DNA from: Desulfobacteraceae bacterium
GTDB lineage: Bacteria > Desulfobacterota > Desulfobacteria > Desulfobacterales > Desulfobacteraceae
Length of the DNA: 16,266 nt
NCBI GenBank assembly: GCA_022712835.1
Contig: JAFLJU010000526.1
Coordinates: 1 to 16,266 of the forward strand
Reading direction: 5' to 3'
In this document: in pieces, positions 1-7,981 of the stretch
How the letters are laid out: the number at the start of each line of letters is the position of its first letter
How positions within the stretch are numbered: the stretch's first letter is position 1
Program-made: the position numbers and the translations under genes
Notes under the pieces: generated by a model
What the model saw: the letters and a program-made list of their open reading frames with translations, nothing else
Told to the model about the DNA's origin: nothing
Database searches by the model: none

Positions 1-2219
1 GAATTTGTCACAAAAACATTGGAACAGGAAGTAAGTTCCCTGGCGGTCATTTTTTGGAAAGAAACGGCAAAATCCAGCCGGATAAGTCCCGCTATAACCG
101 CATCAAGGGTCACTCCCGGCAACACATGATCCGAAGAGGGCAGAATAATCTGCTGGTTATGGATTGCAAAGATATTGCCCGAATTTGTTTCCGATACTGA
201 AAGATCAGGATTTAAGACCAGCGCTTCGTCAGCCTTTCGGGCCTTGGCATAGGCCCCTGCCCGCTCATAATAAAGATAATTTAAGGTTTTATGATCGGCC
301 ATGGGTGTTGCGCGGGGTTTGGGATAGGTGATAATATCCAGTCCGGTTTTTCCCGACAGAACCAGGCGATGGATATAGGGCCTTGCAAAGGCTGCAAGAA
401 ATGCCTGTTTCCCATTTGCCTGTTCATCCCGGGATATGATGAGTTTCACAGCGCAAATTTTATCCCTGAAATCATTTTCCCTGATGACCCGGTCTATGAC
501 ATGCTCCCAGGTGATATCCGGCGGTAATCCGCCAAAAAGCGAGGTCCATCCCCCATTCATTCGGTGTAAATGGGCCGCAAGACGGATGGGGGTACCATTT
601 TCCACCCGGATGGTTTCAAATAACCCGGCTCCGTATTGAAATCCCAAACTCTGTGCCGATACCCTTGCCTTGTCCTGGTCCACCATTTTACCATCCACCC
701 AGGCTCTTGGGTGGACGCCCGATTTTGTTAATGAAACCGCCGAAAGTGTTTCCATAAGGGTTTTCCCCTTATCAAGGGTTTCCTGGAATTCTTTTTCAGG
801 ATCTGAATCATAGACAATCCCCCCCCCCACAGAAAAGAAAAGGGTTTGGTCCAAAATGGTTGCGGTGCGGATGGCAATGGAAAGATCCATGGTCTTGTGG
901 AAACTGACATAACCGATGGCACCGGTATAAACATGGCGTTTGACCGGTTCCAATTCATCTATAATCTCCATGGCCCGAATCTTGGGGCAACCCGTGATGG
1001 ATCCCCCGGGGAAAGTTGCCCGGAGCAGATCCACTGCTGTCTTCTCTTCTCCTAGCTCTGCCGTCACAATGGAAACCAGGTGAAACACATTTTCATAGGA
1101 TTCCAAGCGTTTATGCTCTGACACCGCAACAGAACCTGCCTTGGCTACCCTGGACAAATCGTTTCGCATGAGGTCCACAATCATGGTCAGCTCGGCATCG
1201 TCCTTGATACTTGCCTCAAGATCCTGCCCATTCTCCTGGTCCTGGGCAATAGTTTTGCCCCTGGCAATGGTGCCCTTGATGGGCCGGGTTTCAATCTTCT
1301 TGCCGTCAAGCTTGATAAACCGTTCAGGGGAAGTGGAAACTATTTTATGATCACCGGCATGGATATAGCTGAAAAAAGAAGCCGGATTCCGGTTGAACAA
1401 CTCAAGGAACAATGCATAGGCATCGCCTTTAAATCCGGTTTCAAATCGCTGGGAAAGATTGGCCTGATAGATATCTCCGGCCCTAAGATATTGAATAACT
1501 TTTTCCGCGGCCCGGATATACTCCGGCTTTGAAAAGCTGGATTCAAACCCCCTGTCATCCATGGAAAACTGCCCTGTTTCCAAAGGCTTGGCAAGCTGTT
1601 TTAAAAAAGCATCCTTCCGGGCTTCTATATAGTCATTTTTAGCGAGCGCACAATTGGATAATACAGGAATACACACAAAATTTTTTTGGGCCTGCCTGTC
1701 CTGGATCAGAATCGTCGACGGTGCATAAAGACTGATATCTGGCAGATGGATATCCACACAGGTTCTGGGCAGTTGCTCAATCCGATCCTTCAAATCATAG
1801 GCAAAATATCCCAAGAGCCCCGCGTAAATCGGTATTTCTCTTTCTGAATCACCAGGCAAAACAGCTTCATCCAAATCCAAATGGGTAAGCAACTGGTCGA
1901 GAAAGAGAAAGGGATCCTGAATAATCTGGATGGGATTGTTTTCAACCCTCAGGGAAAGGGTTTCTCCCCGGCCTTTCAATTCAAGCCAGGGATGAACACC
2001 AAGAATATTGAATCTTGCACAACTGGATCCCGAGCCTGGACCAGAATCTGGATCTAAATCTGGACTGGCGCTTAATACCCTGTTTGAACCAGATAATAAA
2101 AGGACGGTTCCTTCATCCTGGGCAAATTTTGCAGCAACCACCTCAAAGGGCATGCTAAGATCGATCTCTTCCATAAAAAGAGAGCTTATCCGGGGCAGTT
2201 GTCCAATGCCCATTTTCAT
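1..2219 (-). CDS. pabB: Aminodeoxychorismate synthase component I fused to aminodeoxychorismate lyase (PabB–PabC), 3' end cut by window edge
   Basis: The reading frame is open from ATG at 2219 to the window edge (739 codons). Residues about 1–495 are a PabB chorismate-binding enzyme, which aminates chorismate to aminodeoxychorismate for folate synthesis. It has the PIKGT motif at 313–317; Lys315 is the lysine that marks PabB against anthranilate synthase (PIAGT). It also has the family motifs MIVDLMRNDLSRV and PGGSITGCPKIRAMEII. Residues from about 505 on are a class IV PLP lyase (PabC), which releases pyruvate to give p-aminobenzoate, with probable PLP lysine Lys644 in DHKTLNY and the SETNSGNIF motif. 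The edge falls inside FVTNS, close to the usual PabC end, so perhaps 30 residues are missing. The start overlaps the stop of the upstream hydrolase as ATGA, which suggests translational coupling. No PabA glutaminase is visible. The frame crosses a run of ten G (819–828) encoding three glycines. Confidence 0.93.
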   Translation of the reverse strand, partial: MKMGIGQLPRISSLFMEEIDLSMPFEVVAAKFAQDEGTVLLLSGSNRVLSASPDLDPDSGPGSGSSCARFNILGVHPWLELKGRGETLSLRVENNPIQIIQDPFLFLDQLLTHLDLDEAVLPGDSEREIPIYAGLLGYFAYDLKDRIEQLPRTCVDIHLPDISLYAPSTILIQDRQAQKNFVCIPVLSNCALAKNDYIEARKDAFLKQLAKPLETGQFSMDDRGFESSFSKPEYIRAAEKVIQYLRAGDIYQANLSQRFETGFKGDAYALFLELFNRNPASFFSYIHAGDHKIVSTSPERFIKLDGKKIETRPIKGTIARGKTIAQDQENGQDLEASIKDDAELTMIVDLMRNDLSRVAKAGSVAVSEHKRLESYENVFHLVSIVTAELGEEKTAVDLLRATFPGGSITGCPKIRAMEIIDELEPVKRHVYTGAIGYVSFHKTMDLSIAIRTATILDQTLFFSVGGGIVYDSDPEKEFQETLDKGKTLMETLSAVSLTKSGVHPRAWVDGKMVDQDKARVSAQSLGFQYGAGLFETIRVENGTPIRLAAHLHRMNGGWTSLFGGLPPDITWEHVIDRVIRENDFRDKICAVKLIISRDEQANGKQAFLAAFARPYIHRLVLSGKTGLDIITYPKPRATPMADHKTLNYLYYERAGAYAKARKADEALVLNPDLSVSETNSGNIFAIHNQQIILPSSDHVLPGVTLDAVIAGLIRLDFAVSFQKMTARELTSCSNVFVTN
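2028..2063 (-). repeat. Three imperfect 12-bp in-frame tandem repeats in pabB
   Basis: Three 12-bp units lie head to tail at 2028–2039, 2040–2051 and 2052–2063. Neighbouring units match at 8–9 of 12 positions, and all end in CTGG on the plus strand. They encode residues 53–64 of the PabB domain as PDLD-PDSG-PGSG, a flexible, Pro/Asp/Gly/Ser-rich stretch that looks like a small expanded loop near the N-terminus. The period is a multiple of three, so copy-number change would keep the frame. Confidence 0.6.
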
Positions 2220-2836
2220 CTCAGAAACGGGTTCATTCTCTTTTCATCACCGATACTGGTTTCCGGGCCATGGCCGGTATACACAATGGTGTCATCGGGC
2301 AATCCGAAAAGCTTTGTTCGAATACTTGCGATCAAGGTATCATAGTTGCCCCCAGGTAGATCTGTCCTGCCGATGGAACTTTTAAACAGGGTATCCCCTG
2401 CAAAAAGATAACCTTTGGTATACAGGCAGATGCCTCCCTTGGAATGACCCGGTGTATGAATCACATCCAGAGTAATATCCCCGAAACTTAACTGATCCCC
2501 GTGATTCAATAAAATATCTGCCGGAGGAGAATTTTCAGCAGACAAGCCAAACATGGAAGCAGACTTGGACAATTCCATGAGCATGGGCGCATCATCGGGA
2601 TGAATCCCAATTTCGGCATTGGTTGCTTCTTTCATCGCTTTATTGGCACCCACATGGTCAAAATGCCCATGGGTATTGATCAAATATTTTACCTTAAGCG
2701 CTGATTTGGCAAGGGCCATGAGGATTTGATCCCCATCATCACCCGGATCAATCACCACAGCTTCTTTTGTATTTTCACACCCCAAAATATAACAATTGGC
2801 CATTATCGGCCCTACTTCCAAATTTTTTATAATCAA
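2216..2836 (-). CDS. MBL-fold metallo-hydrolase (glyoxalase II-like)
   Basis: This 206-residue protein is a metallo-beta-lactamase fold hydrolase of the small glyoxalase II-like group. The di-metal site is complete: HGHFDH at 56–61 (His56, His58, Asp60, His61), His131 in HTPGHS, Asp148 in AGDTLF and His189 in TGHGPET. It is probably cytosolic, as no signal peptide is visible. The substrate cannot be told from sequence; hydrolysis of glutathione-like or other thioesters is the common activity in the family. The best start is a TTG at 2836, with a strong GGGGGAG ribosome-binding site about 7 nt upstream, giving MIIKNLEVGPI, a typical opening for the family. It follows nusB after 31 nt, and its TGA overlaps the pabB ATG, so it is probably co-translated with pabBC. 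Confidence 0.9.
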   Translation of the reverse strand: MIIKNLEVGPIMANCYILGCENTKEAVVIDPGDDGDQILMALAKSALKVKYLINTHGHFDHVGANKAMKEATNAEIGIHPDDAPMLMELSKSASMFGLSAENSPPADILLNHGDQLSFGDITLDVIHTPGHSKGGICLYTKGYLFAGDTLFKSSIGRTDLPGGNYDTLIASIRTKLFGLPDDTIVYTGHGPETSIGDEKRMNPFLR

Positions 2837-2867
2837 AACGTTTCTCCCCCAAAAGTTTAGGATAGGT

Positions 2868-3284
2868 CTATTCGAAGCCTTCCTGCAGGCGAATCTTGTC
2901 CAACACCCCGTTTATAAAAGCACCGGAATCTCTCGTACCAAATTTTTTACCAATATCAACGGCTTCATTAATGGTGACGCTAGGAGGAATATCCTTGCAT
3001 TTGAGCAGTTCAAAGATAGCAATGCGCATGATATTCCTGTCCACCGCCGGCATCCTGGTAAGCTTCCAGTTCTTGGAAGATTGGTTGATCAGACCGTCGA
3101 TCTCATCCCCGGCCCCCAGAACCCCTTCAACGATTGCCAGGAAAAAAGGCTTTACCATATCGGTGAGTTCATCTTCCCTCAGCGCACAAAATTCTTCCAA
3201 CCCTTTGGCAGGATCTGATTTGTTTACATCAAAGAAAAACAACGCCTGCAATGCCAATTCACGTGAAAGCCTGCGATCTCCCAT
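2868..3284 (-). CDS. nusB: Transcription antitermination factor NusB
   Basis: NusB binds boxA RNA with NusE (S10) to allow rRNA operon antitermination. The protein is 138 residues, a normal length, starting MGDRRLSRELALQALFF. Family motifs are clear: VDRNIMRIAIFELL in the middle and INEAVDIGKKFGTRDSGAFINGVLDKI at the end. The frame stays open further upstream into ribH, but the start at 3284 is preferred: it lies 4 nt after the ribH stop, has AGAGGA just before it and an AAGGTGG further up, and gives the canonical N-terminus. The ribH–nusB pairing is common in bacteria. Confidence 0.95.
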   Translation of the reverse strand: MGDRRLSRELALQALFFFDVNKSDPAKGLEEFCALREDELTDMVKPFFLAIVEGVLGAGDEIDGLINQSSKNWKLTRMPAVDRNIMRIAIFELLKCKDIPPSVTINEAVDIGKKFGTRDSGAFINGVLDKIRLQEGFE

Positions 3285-3288
3285 TCCT

Positions 3289-3765
3289 CTATTCCACCTT
3301 TCCAAGATCATGGCACAGGTTGGCCATTTCAATGGCTCCCATGGCCACATCAAAGCCCTTGTTGCCGGCCTTGGTTCCGGCTCTTTCAATGGCCTGCTCA
3401 ATGGTTTCAGTGGTCAGAATTCCAAACATAACCGGCACATCCTCATCCATACTGACAGCAGCGATTCCCTTAGAAACCTCGGCACACACATAATCATAAT
3501 GGGTGGTGGCACCCCTTATCACCGCACCCAGGCAGATGATGGCATCATATTTTTTCTGACGGGCCATTTTTTGTGCCACCAGGGGAATTTCATAGGCACC
3601 CGGAACTTTAACAAGGGTAATATCCATATCCTTTGCGCCGCTTCGCACAAGGGCATCTAATGCCCCGTCCACCAATCTTGCGGTGATAAAATCATTAAAC
3701 CGGGCAGCAATAATCCCGAATTTTTTTCCCTGGGCCATCAGGCCTGCTTCTATTATCTGTGGCAT
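3289..3765 (-). CDS. ribH: 6,7-dimethyl-8-ribityllumazine synthase
   Basis: RibH condenses 5-amino-6-ribitylaminouracil with 3,4-dihydroxy-2-butanone 4-phosphate to form lumazine, the penultimate riboflavin step, and usually assembles into pentamers or 60-mer capsids. The 158-residue protein has ARFN at 21–24, the VPGAYEIP substrate loop at 54–61, [16 protein letters not shown] at 79–94 with catalytic His89, and [24 protein letters not shown] with Arg128. The ATG at 3765 has AAGGAT upstream. It sits 83 nt after ribBA, the longest gap inside the rib cluster, and 4 nt before nusB. Confidence 0.97.
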   Translation of the reverse strand: MPQIIEAGLMAQGKKFGIIAARFNDFITARLVDGALDALVRSGAKDMDITLVKVPGAYEIPLVAQKMARQKKYDAIICLGAVIRGATTHYDYVCAEVSKGIAAVSMDEDVPVMFGILTTETIEQAIERAGTKAGNKGFDVAMGAIEMANLCHDLGKVE

Positions 3766-3848
3766 CTTGTATCCTTAAATTAAAAATTTTGCATTCAAAC
3801 CGTTTAGACACACCCATTTTTCTAACTGGCTCATTTACAAAAAACCAA

Positions 3849-5048
3849 TTACATATGAAGAAGGTGGCCCATTTTGGCCTGCTTGCATTTCAGATATCCC
3901 TGGTTATGGCAGTTGGGCACGACTTCGATGGGTACCTGTTCCACCAGAGTTAAGCCATAGCCTTCCAGGCCAATCATTTTTTTGGGATTGTTGGTCAATA
4001 ACCGCATTTTCTTTACGCCGATATCCACCAGCATCTGGGCACCAACTCCATAGTCACGCATGTCGGCCTTAAAACCCAATTTCTCATTGGCCTCAACCGT
4101 ATCCATTCCCTGTCGCTGGTATTCATAGGCCCTAAGCTTGTTCACAAGCCCGATCCCCCGTCCTTCCTGGCGCAGATATAGCAATACCCCGGCCCCTTCT
4201 TTCTCCATCATATCCATGGCCTTGTGGAGCTGGTCCTGGCAGTCACATCTTAGGGAGCTGAAGATATCTCCGGTCATGCATTCCGAATGAACCCGGACCA
4301 AAATATCTTTTTCTGGATCAACCTCGCCTTTGACCAGGGCAATATGGGTCAGATTGTCCATGTCGTTTTCATAGGCAATAATCTTAAATTCACCCGACTT
4401 GGTGGGGATGATGGTCTCGGCGGCCCGCTTTACAAAACTTTCATTTTTTAGACGGTATTTTACAAGATCCGCCACGGTACAGATACCGATGGAATGTTCC
4501 TTGGCAAAGACTTCAAGGGTGGGCATCCGGGACATGGTGCCGTCATCATCCATGATCTCACAGATCACAGCAGCCGGTTTTAGTCCTGCAAGCCTAGCCA
4601 AATCCACCGATCCTTCTGTTTGGCCGATCCGAACCATGACCCCTCCGTCCCGTGCTCTCAAGGGAAAGATATGTCCAGGCCTAGCAATGTCCGAAGGAGT
4701 TGTTCCATCGGCCACCGCCGTCAAAATAGTGGTGGCCCGGTCTGCGGCGGAGATCCCCGTGGTCACGCCAACCTTGGCTTCAATGGACACGGTAAACCCG
4801 GTTTCGAACTGGGAAGTATTCTTGGCCACCATCATGGGCAGGTCCAAGCGATCTGCAATGCTCGAATCCAGGGGAAGGCAAATTAAGCCCCTTCCGTATT
4901 TGGCCATGAAGTTTATGGCTTCCGGGGTGACAGCTTCCGCTGCCATGGTAAGATCCCCTTCATTTTCCCGGTCTTCATCATCCACAAGAATGACCATTTT
5001 TCCATTTTTAATATCATCAATTGCCTGTTCAATCGTTAAATGCGGCAT
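3849..5048 (-). CDS. ribBA: Bifunctional 3,4-dihydroxy-2-butanone 4-phosphate synthase / GTP cyclohydrolase II
   Basis: This 399-residue fusion supplies both precursors of riboflavin. Residues 1 to about 203 are the RibB domain, which converts ribulose 5-phosphate to dihydroxybutanone phosphate, with DDEDRENEGDL at 23–33 and TGISAADR at 97–104. Residues from about 207 on are the RibA domain, which opens GTP, with the zinc cysteines Cys257, Cys268 and Cys270 (HSECMTGDIF, LRCDC), RQEGRGIGL at 293–301 and DMRDYGVGAQ at 329–338. One oddity: the RibB motif normally reading GHTEA here reads GQTEG (142–146), so the usual metal-ligand His is Gln143. The ATG at 5048 has AAGGGA about 9 nt upstream, and the N-terminus matches the family. 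Confidence 0.96.
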   Translation of the reverse strand: MPHLTIEQAIDDIKNGKMVILVDDEDRENEGDLTMAAEAVTPEAINFMAKYGRGLICLPLDSSIADRLDLPMMVAKNTSQFETGFTVSIEAKVGVTTGISAADRATTILTAVADGTTPSDIARPGHIFPLRARDGGVMVRIGQTEGSVDLARLAGLKPAAVICEIMDDDGTMSRMPTLEVFAKEHSIGICTVADLVKYRLKNESFVKRAAETIIPTKSGEFKIIAYENDMDNLTHIALVKGEVDPEKDILVRVHSECMTGDIFSSLRCDCQDQLHKAMDMMEKEGAGVLLYLRQEGRGIGLVNKLRAYEYQRQGMDTVEANEKLGFKADMRDYGVGAQMLVDIGVKKMRLLTNNPKKMIGLEGYGLTLVEQVPIEVVPNCHNQGYLKCKQAKMGHLLHM

Positions 5049-5086
5049 CAGTTCGGTCCCTTAAATATAAATCTGCTAATAAAAGT

Positions 5087-5752
5087 TTATAAAAATCCGT
5101 TTCTTGCGAGAAGTGCCATGCTGATATCCGAAGTTTTTCGGCTCTCAACATCCTTTTTAACCGCCCCTCCCATTAATATTTTTCTGACATATTTACCCAG
5201 CATGTCCGTTTCTATGTTCACCAGATCCCCTACCTGCTTGAGTCCAATGGTGGTAATATCTGCCGTGTGGGGGATGACACTAACCGTAAATAGTTCATCT
5301 GAACATCTATTTATAGTCAGACTAATTCCGTCAATAGCCACGGATCCTTTTTCAATCATATCCTCGGCAAGAATTTTGTCCACTGATACGGATATGATCA
5401 CGGCATTGGAGTCCCTTTTAACAGAAGAGATGATACCGGTACCGTCAATATGACCGGAAACCAGGTGCCCATCAATGCGGTCGGACAATCTCAATGCCCT
5501 CTCGATATTGACCCGTTTTCCCGGGGCCATCTGTTTAAAAGTTGTTCTGGCAACGGTTTCCGGTGCCATATCCACCTTAAAATCAAATTTCCCAAGGCTT
5601 ACCGCCGTCAAACAAGCACCATTTACCGCAATTGAATCCCCAATTTTACTTTGGGAAAGATCCAGGTCACACCCAATCTGAAGAATTTTTCCCTCACCAT
5701 TGGATTCAATTCGTTTAATGGTGCCAAAACTTTCTATAATACCTGTGAACAA
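5087..5752 (-). CDS. ribE: Riboflavin synthase, alpha chain
   Basis: Riboflavin synthase dismutates two lumazines to riboflavin plus the pyrimidine that RibH reuses. The 221-residue protein starts with the invariant MFTGIIE and holds two lumazine-binding repeats: GDSIAVNGACLT at 38–49 in the first and GSVAIDGISLTIN at 136–148 in the second. The late motif VNIETDMLGKYVRK ends the fold. The start codon is TTG at 5752, fixed by the universal N-terminus, with GGGAG 8 nt upstream. It lies 45 nt downstream of ribD and 38 nt upstream of ribBA, in one cluster. Confidence 0.96.
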   Translation of the reverse strand: MFTGIIESFGTIKRIESNGEGKILQIGCDLDLSQSKIGDSIAVNGACLTAVSLGKFDFKVDMAPETVARTTFKQMAPGKRVNIERALRLSDRIDGHLVSGHIDGTGIISSVKRDSNAVIISVSVDKILAEDMIEKGSVAIDGISLTINRCSDELFTVSVIPHTADITTIGLKQVGDLVNIETDMLGKYVRKILMGGAVKKDVESRKTSDISMALLARNGFL

Positions 5753-5765
5753 ATAATCTTCTCCC

Positions 5766-5778
5766 AGGAATAGTTCCT
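5766..5778 (-). promoter_or_regulatory. Short hairpin just upstream of the ribE ribosome-binding site
   Basis: AGGAA and TTCCT are perfect 5-bp arms around a 3-nt loop. The hairpin ends one base before the GGGAG ribosome-binding site of the TTG-started ribE, in the ribD–ribE gap. It could tune access of ribosomes, but it is short and may be chance. Confidence 0.25.
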
Positions 5779-5797
5779 AAAATTGTTTAACTCCCAA

Positions 5798-6937
5798 TTA
5801 TTCAGAAGCTTGCTTCTCTTTAAGGTATCCGGTTATCAACAGATCCGTATCCAGCATCTGAACCCCCATCTGTTTAAGTTCAAAGGCATCACAAATATTT
5901 TGAGGACCCTTCCCGTCAAACACCGGAATCCCGTCGCTACCGCCCAAAAATTTGGGTGCCAAAAAGAATAACACCTTATTGACAATCCCCTCTTTCAGAG
6001 CTGAGGCAGCCACCTTGCCGCCGCCTTCAATCAGAAGGCTTTGGACATTCATGCCTCCTAACTTAATCATCAGTTGCCCCAAATCAAGTCTTCCTTTTTT
6101 TAAAGAGACTTCCAAAACAATCACCCCTTTTTTTTCCAGGCGCTGGCGCTTTTGTTCGGAGGCATCGGGCCCCACCACAAGGATGGTGCCAGCATTGGAA
6201 CTCTGGGTAATCACCCGGGCAGTTTCATTGATACTTAAGCGTGAATCAAGGATAATTCTAATGGGATCTTTTGTTTTAACATTCTCAATCCGGGAGGTAA
6301 GCGAAGGGTTGTCTGCATGGAGAGTGCCGGACCCGATAAGAATTGCATCCACCTCATGCCGGATCCTGTGAACAAGAGCCCGGGATGTTTCATTAGTAAT
6401 CCATTTGGAATCTCCAGTCACGGTTGCAATCCGACCGTCCAGGGTGCTTGCGCATTTTAAAATGACAAAGGGAGTTTTGTTGTTCCGGGTATACCAGATA
6501 AAGTCTTCTATCAGGGTATGGGCTTGATGTTCCAGCACCCCGTATTCAACCTGAATGCCCTTTTCTTTTAGATAGGATATACCGCCGCCACCGACGTAAG
6601 GGTTGGGATCTTTACAGCCCACAACCACACGTGTAATACCGGCATCAATTATTTTGTGGGTACAAGGAGGGGTTTTTCCAAAATGGTTACAGGGCTCAAG
6701 GGTGACATAGATGGTGGCACCTTTAGTATTAGATCGGGAATTTGGCGGGGCGTTCCTTTGGGCATCTTCAATGGCTTCAACTTCTGCATGGGGCATACCC
6801 GCGGACCTGTGCCAGCCTCTGCCCACAATCCGGCCCTCTTTCACCACAACAGCCCCCACACAAGGGTTGGGAGAGGTAAATCCTTTGCCCTTCAGCCCAA
6901 GGGACAGGGCCTGTCGCATATACTCATGATCGTTCAT
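5798..6937 (-). CDS. ribD: Bifunctional riboflavin biosynthesis deaminase/reductase RibD
   Basis: RibD deaminates the GTP cyclohydrolase product and then reduces its ribosyl side chain with NADPH. The 379-residue protein has an N-terminal deaminase zinc site HAE (His50, Glu52) with Cys83 in EPCNHFGKTPPC and Cys92, then a dihydrofolate reductase-like domain from about residue 145 (LKCASTLDGRIA, DSKWITNE, LLIEGGGKVAAS). The start is taken as ATG at 6937, preceded by GGACAAGG; it overlaps the nrdR end by 14 nt. A GTG 18 nt further up (6955) is an alternative that would add six residues. Overlap with nrdR suggests translational coupling. Confidence 0.95.
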   Translation of the reverse strand: MNDHEYMRQALSLGLKGKGFTSPNPCVGAVVVKEGRIVGRGWHRSAGMPHAEVEAIEDAQRNAPPNSRSNTKGATIYVTLEPCNHFGKTPPCTHKIIDAGITRVVVGCKDPNPYVGGGGISYLKEKGIQVEYGVLEHQAHTLIEDFIWYTRNNKTPFVILKCASTLDGRIATVTGDSKWITNETSRALVHRIRHEVDAILIGSGTLHADNPSLTSRIENVKTKDPIRIILDSRLSINETARVITQSSNAGTILVVGPDASEQKRQRLEKKGVIVLEVSLKKGRLDLGQLMIKLGGMNVQSLLIEGGGKVAASALKEGIVNKVLFFLAPKFLGGSDGIPVFDGKGPQNICDAFELKQMGVQMLDTDLLITGYLKEKQASE

Positions 6938-7442
6938 CGGCCTTGTCCGCAACACTTTCCATCAGATGTTCAAATTCAACCGGCTGGCACTCCTTGGGCA
7001 AAAGCCCCTTGAGTTCCTGGATGAAATCAGCCACATCCTTGAATTCTCTATATACAGAGGCAAACCGAACATAGGCAACATCATCCACCTGTTTTAGTGC
7101 CTGGATTATTTTCTCACCCACCACCTTTGAATAGATCTCCCGTTCAGTGCTTTCCGCAAGTTCCAGTTCGATGGTTTCCACCATCTGCTCAATCAGATGA
7201 ACGCTGATGGCTCTTTTTTCACAGGCTTTCTGGATTCCACGGAGAACTTTTTCCCGATCAAAGACTTCTCTACGGCCATCCTTTTTGACAATCATAACCG
7301 GGGTCTGCTCCACCCGTTCATAGGTGGTAAACCGCTGGTCACAAATTTGGCATTCCCGACGACGGCGGACTTCATACTCAACTTTACCCGCCCGGGAATC
7401 AACTACCCGTGTATTTAAATTTGTACAATAGGGACACTTCAT
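6924..7442 (-). CDS. nrdR: Transcriptional repressor NrdR
   Basis: NrdR senses ATP/dATP and represses ribonucleotide reductase genes. The 172-residue protein has the N-terminal zinc ribbon (Cys3, Cys6, Cys31, Cys34) with the basic VRRRREC stretch, then an ATP-cone at about 49–139 starting VMIVKKDGRREVFDREK. It is a little longer than the usual 150–160 residues because of a C-terminal tail that overlaps ribD. The ATG at 7442 has AGAGG 5 nt upstream. Linkage of nrdR to glyA, dCMP deaminase and ribD is common in this lineage. I see no pair of NrdR boxes in this window, so its targets lie elsewhere. Confidence 0.97.
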   Translation of the reverse strand: MKCPYCTNLNTRVVDSRAGKVEYEVRRRRECQICDQRFTTYERVEQTPVMIVKKDGRREVFDREKVLRGIQKACEKRAISVHLIEQMVETIELELAESTEREIYSKVVGEKIIQALKQVDDVAYVRFASVYREFKDVADFIQELKGLLPKECQPVEFEHLMESVADKADERS

Positions 7443-7497
7443 GGCCGCCTCTTTTATTTAAAGCTGGTATTTTAAAGCTAATATTTAAAACCAATAA

Positions 7498-7953
7498 TTA
7501 AAGCTGAACAAGATCCACTTTTGCCTGATCAAACATTTCCAGGGACAAAGGATCATCATACCCTTCCTTAAAATAGACTGTTTTGATTCCGGCATTAATA
7601 ATCATTTTGGCACAAATGGAACAGGGCTGAGTGGTGCAATATAATACAGAACCACTCACGGATATTCCATGGTAAGCGGCCTGGATAATCGCATTTTGTT
7701 CGGCATGGACCCCCCGGCACAATTCATGTTTCTCCCCGGAAGGGACATTGAGCTGTTCCCGGAGGCAACCGGTTTCCTTGCAATGGGGAACATTGGCAGG
7801 CGCTCCATTATACCCGGAACACAAAAGTCTCTTTTCTTTTACAAGCACGGCCCCGACTTTCCGCCGGGTACAGGTGGATCGGCTTGCCACAAGATCTGTG
7901 ATGCCCATGAAATATTCATGCCAGGAAGGTCTTTGGGAAGAATTAGAGGTCAT
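7498..7953 (-). CDS. Deoxycytidylate (dCMP) deaminase family protein
   Basis: This 151-residue zinc deaminase very probably converts dCMP to dUMP, the substrate for thymidylate synthesis. The zinc site is HAE at 83–85 with PCSIC (Cys111, Cys114). The diagnostic dCMP deaminase stretch [20 protein letters not shown] precedes it, and [14 protein letters not shown] is near the N-terminus. The frame stays open back into glyA, but the start at 7953 ([15 protein letters not shown]) fits the family; AGGAAA lies upstream, and the gap from the glyA stop is 28 nt. The ComEB late-competence proteins belong to the same family, but nothing here supports a competence role. Confidence 0.93.
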   Translation of the reverse strand: MTSNSSQRPSWHEYFMGITDLVASRSTCTRRKVGAVLVKEKRLLCSGYNGAPANVPHCKETGCLREQLNVPSGEKHELCRGVHAEQNAIIQAAYHGISVSGSVLYCTTQPCSICAKMIINAGIKTVYFKEGYDDPLSLEMFDQAKVDLVQL

Positions 7954-7981
7954 ATCTTTTTGTTTCCTAGGAAAACTATTC

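Noticed and set aside
3285..3401. Upstream extension of NusB by 39 residues
   Set aside because: It would lie wholly within ribH and is not conserved; the start at 3284 has a ribosome-binding site and the canonical N-terminus.
2896..3660. Long plus-strand open frame (254 codons) opposite nusB and ribH
   Set aside because: It is antisense to two unmistakable genes, spans their junction, and its translation shows no family resemblance or domain pattern.
4399..5064. Plus-strand open frame of 221 codons opposite ribBA
   Set aside because: It is a mirror of the RibB coding frame, Ser/Met-rich with no recognisable domain.
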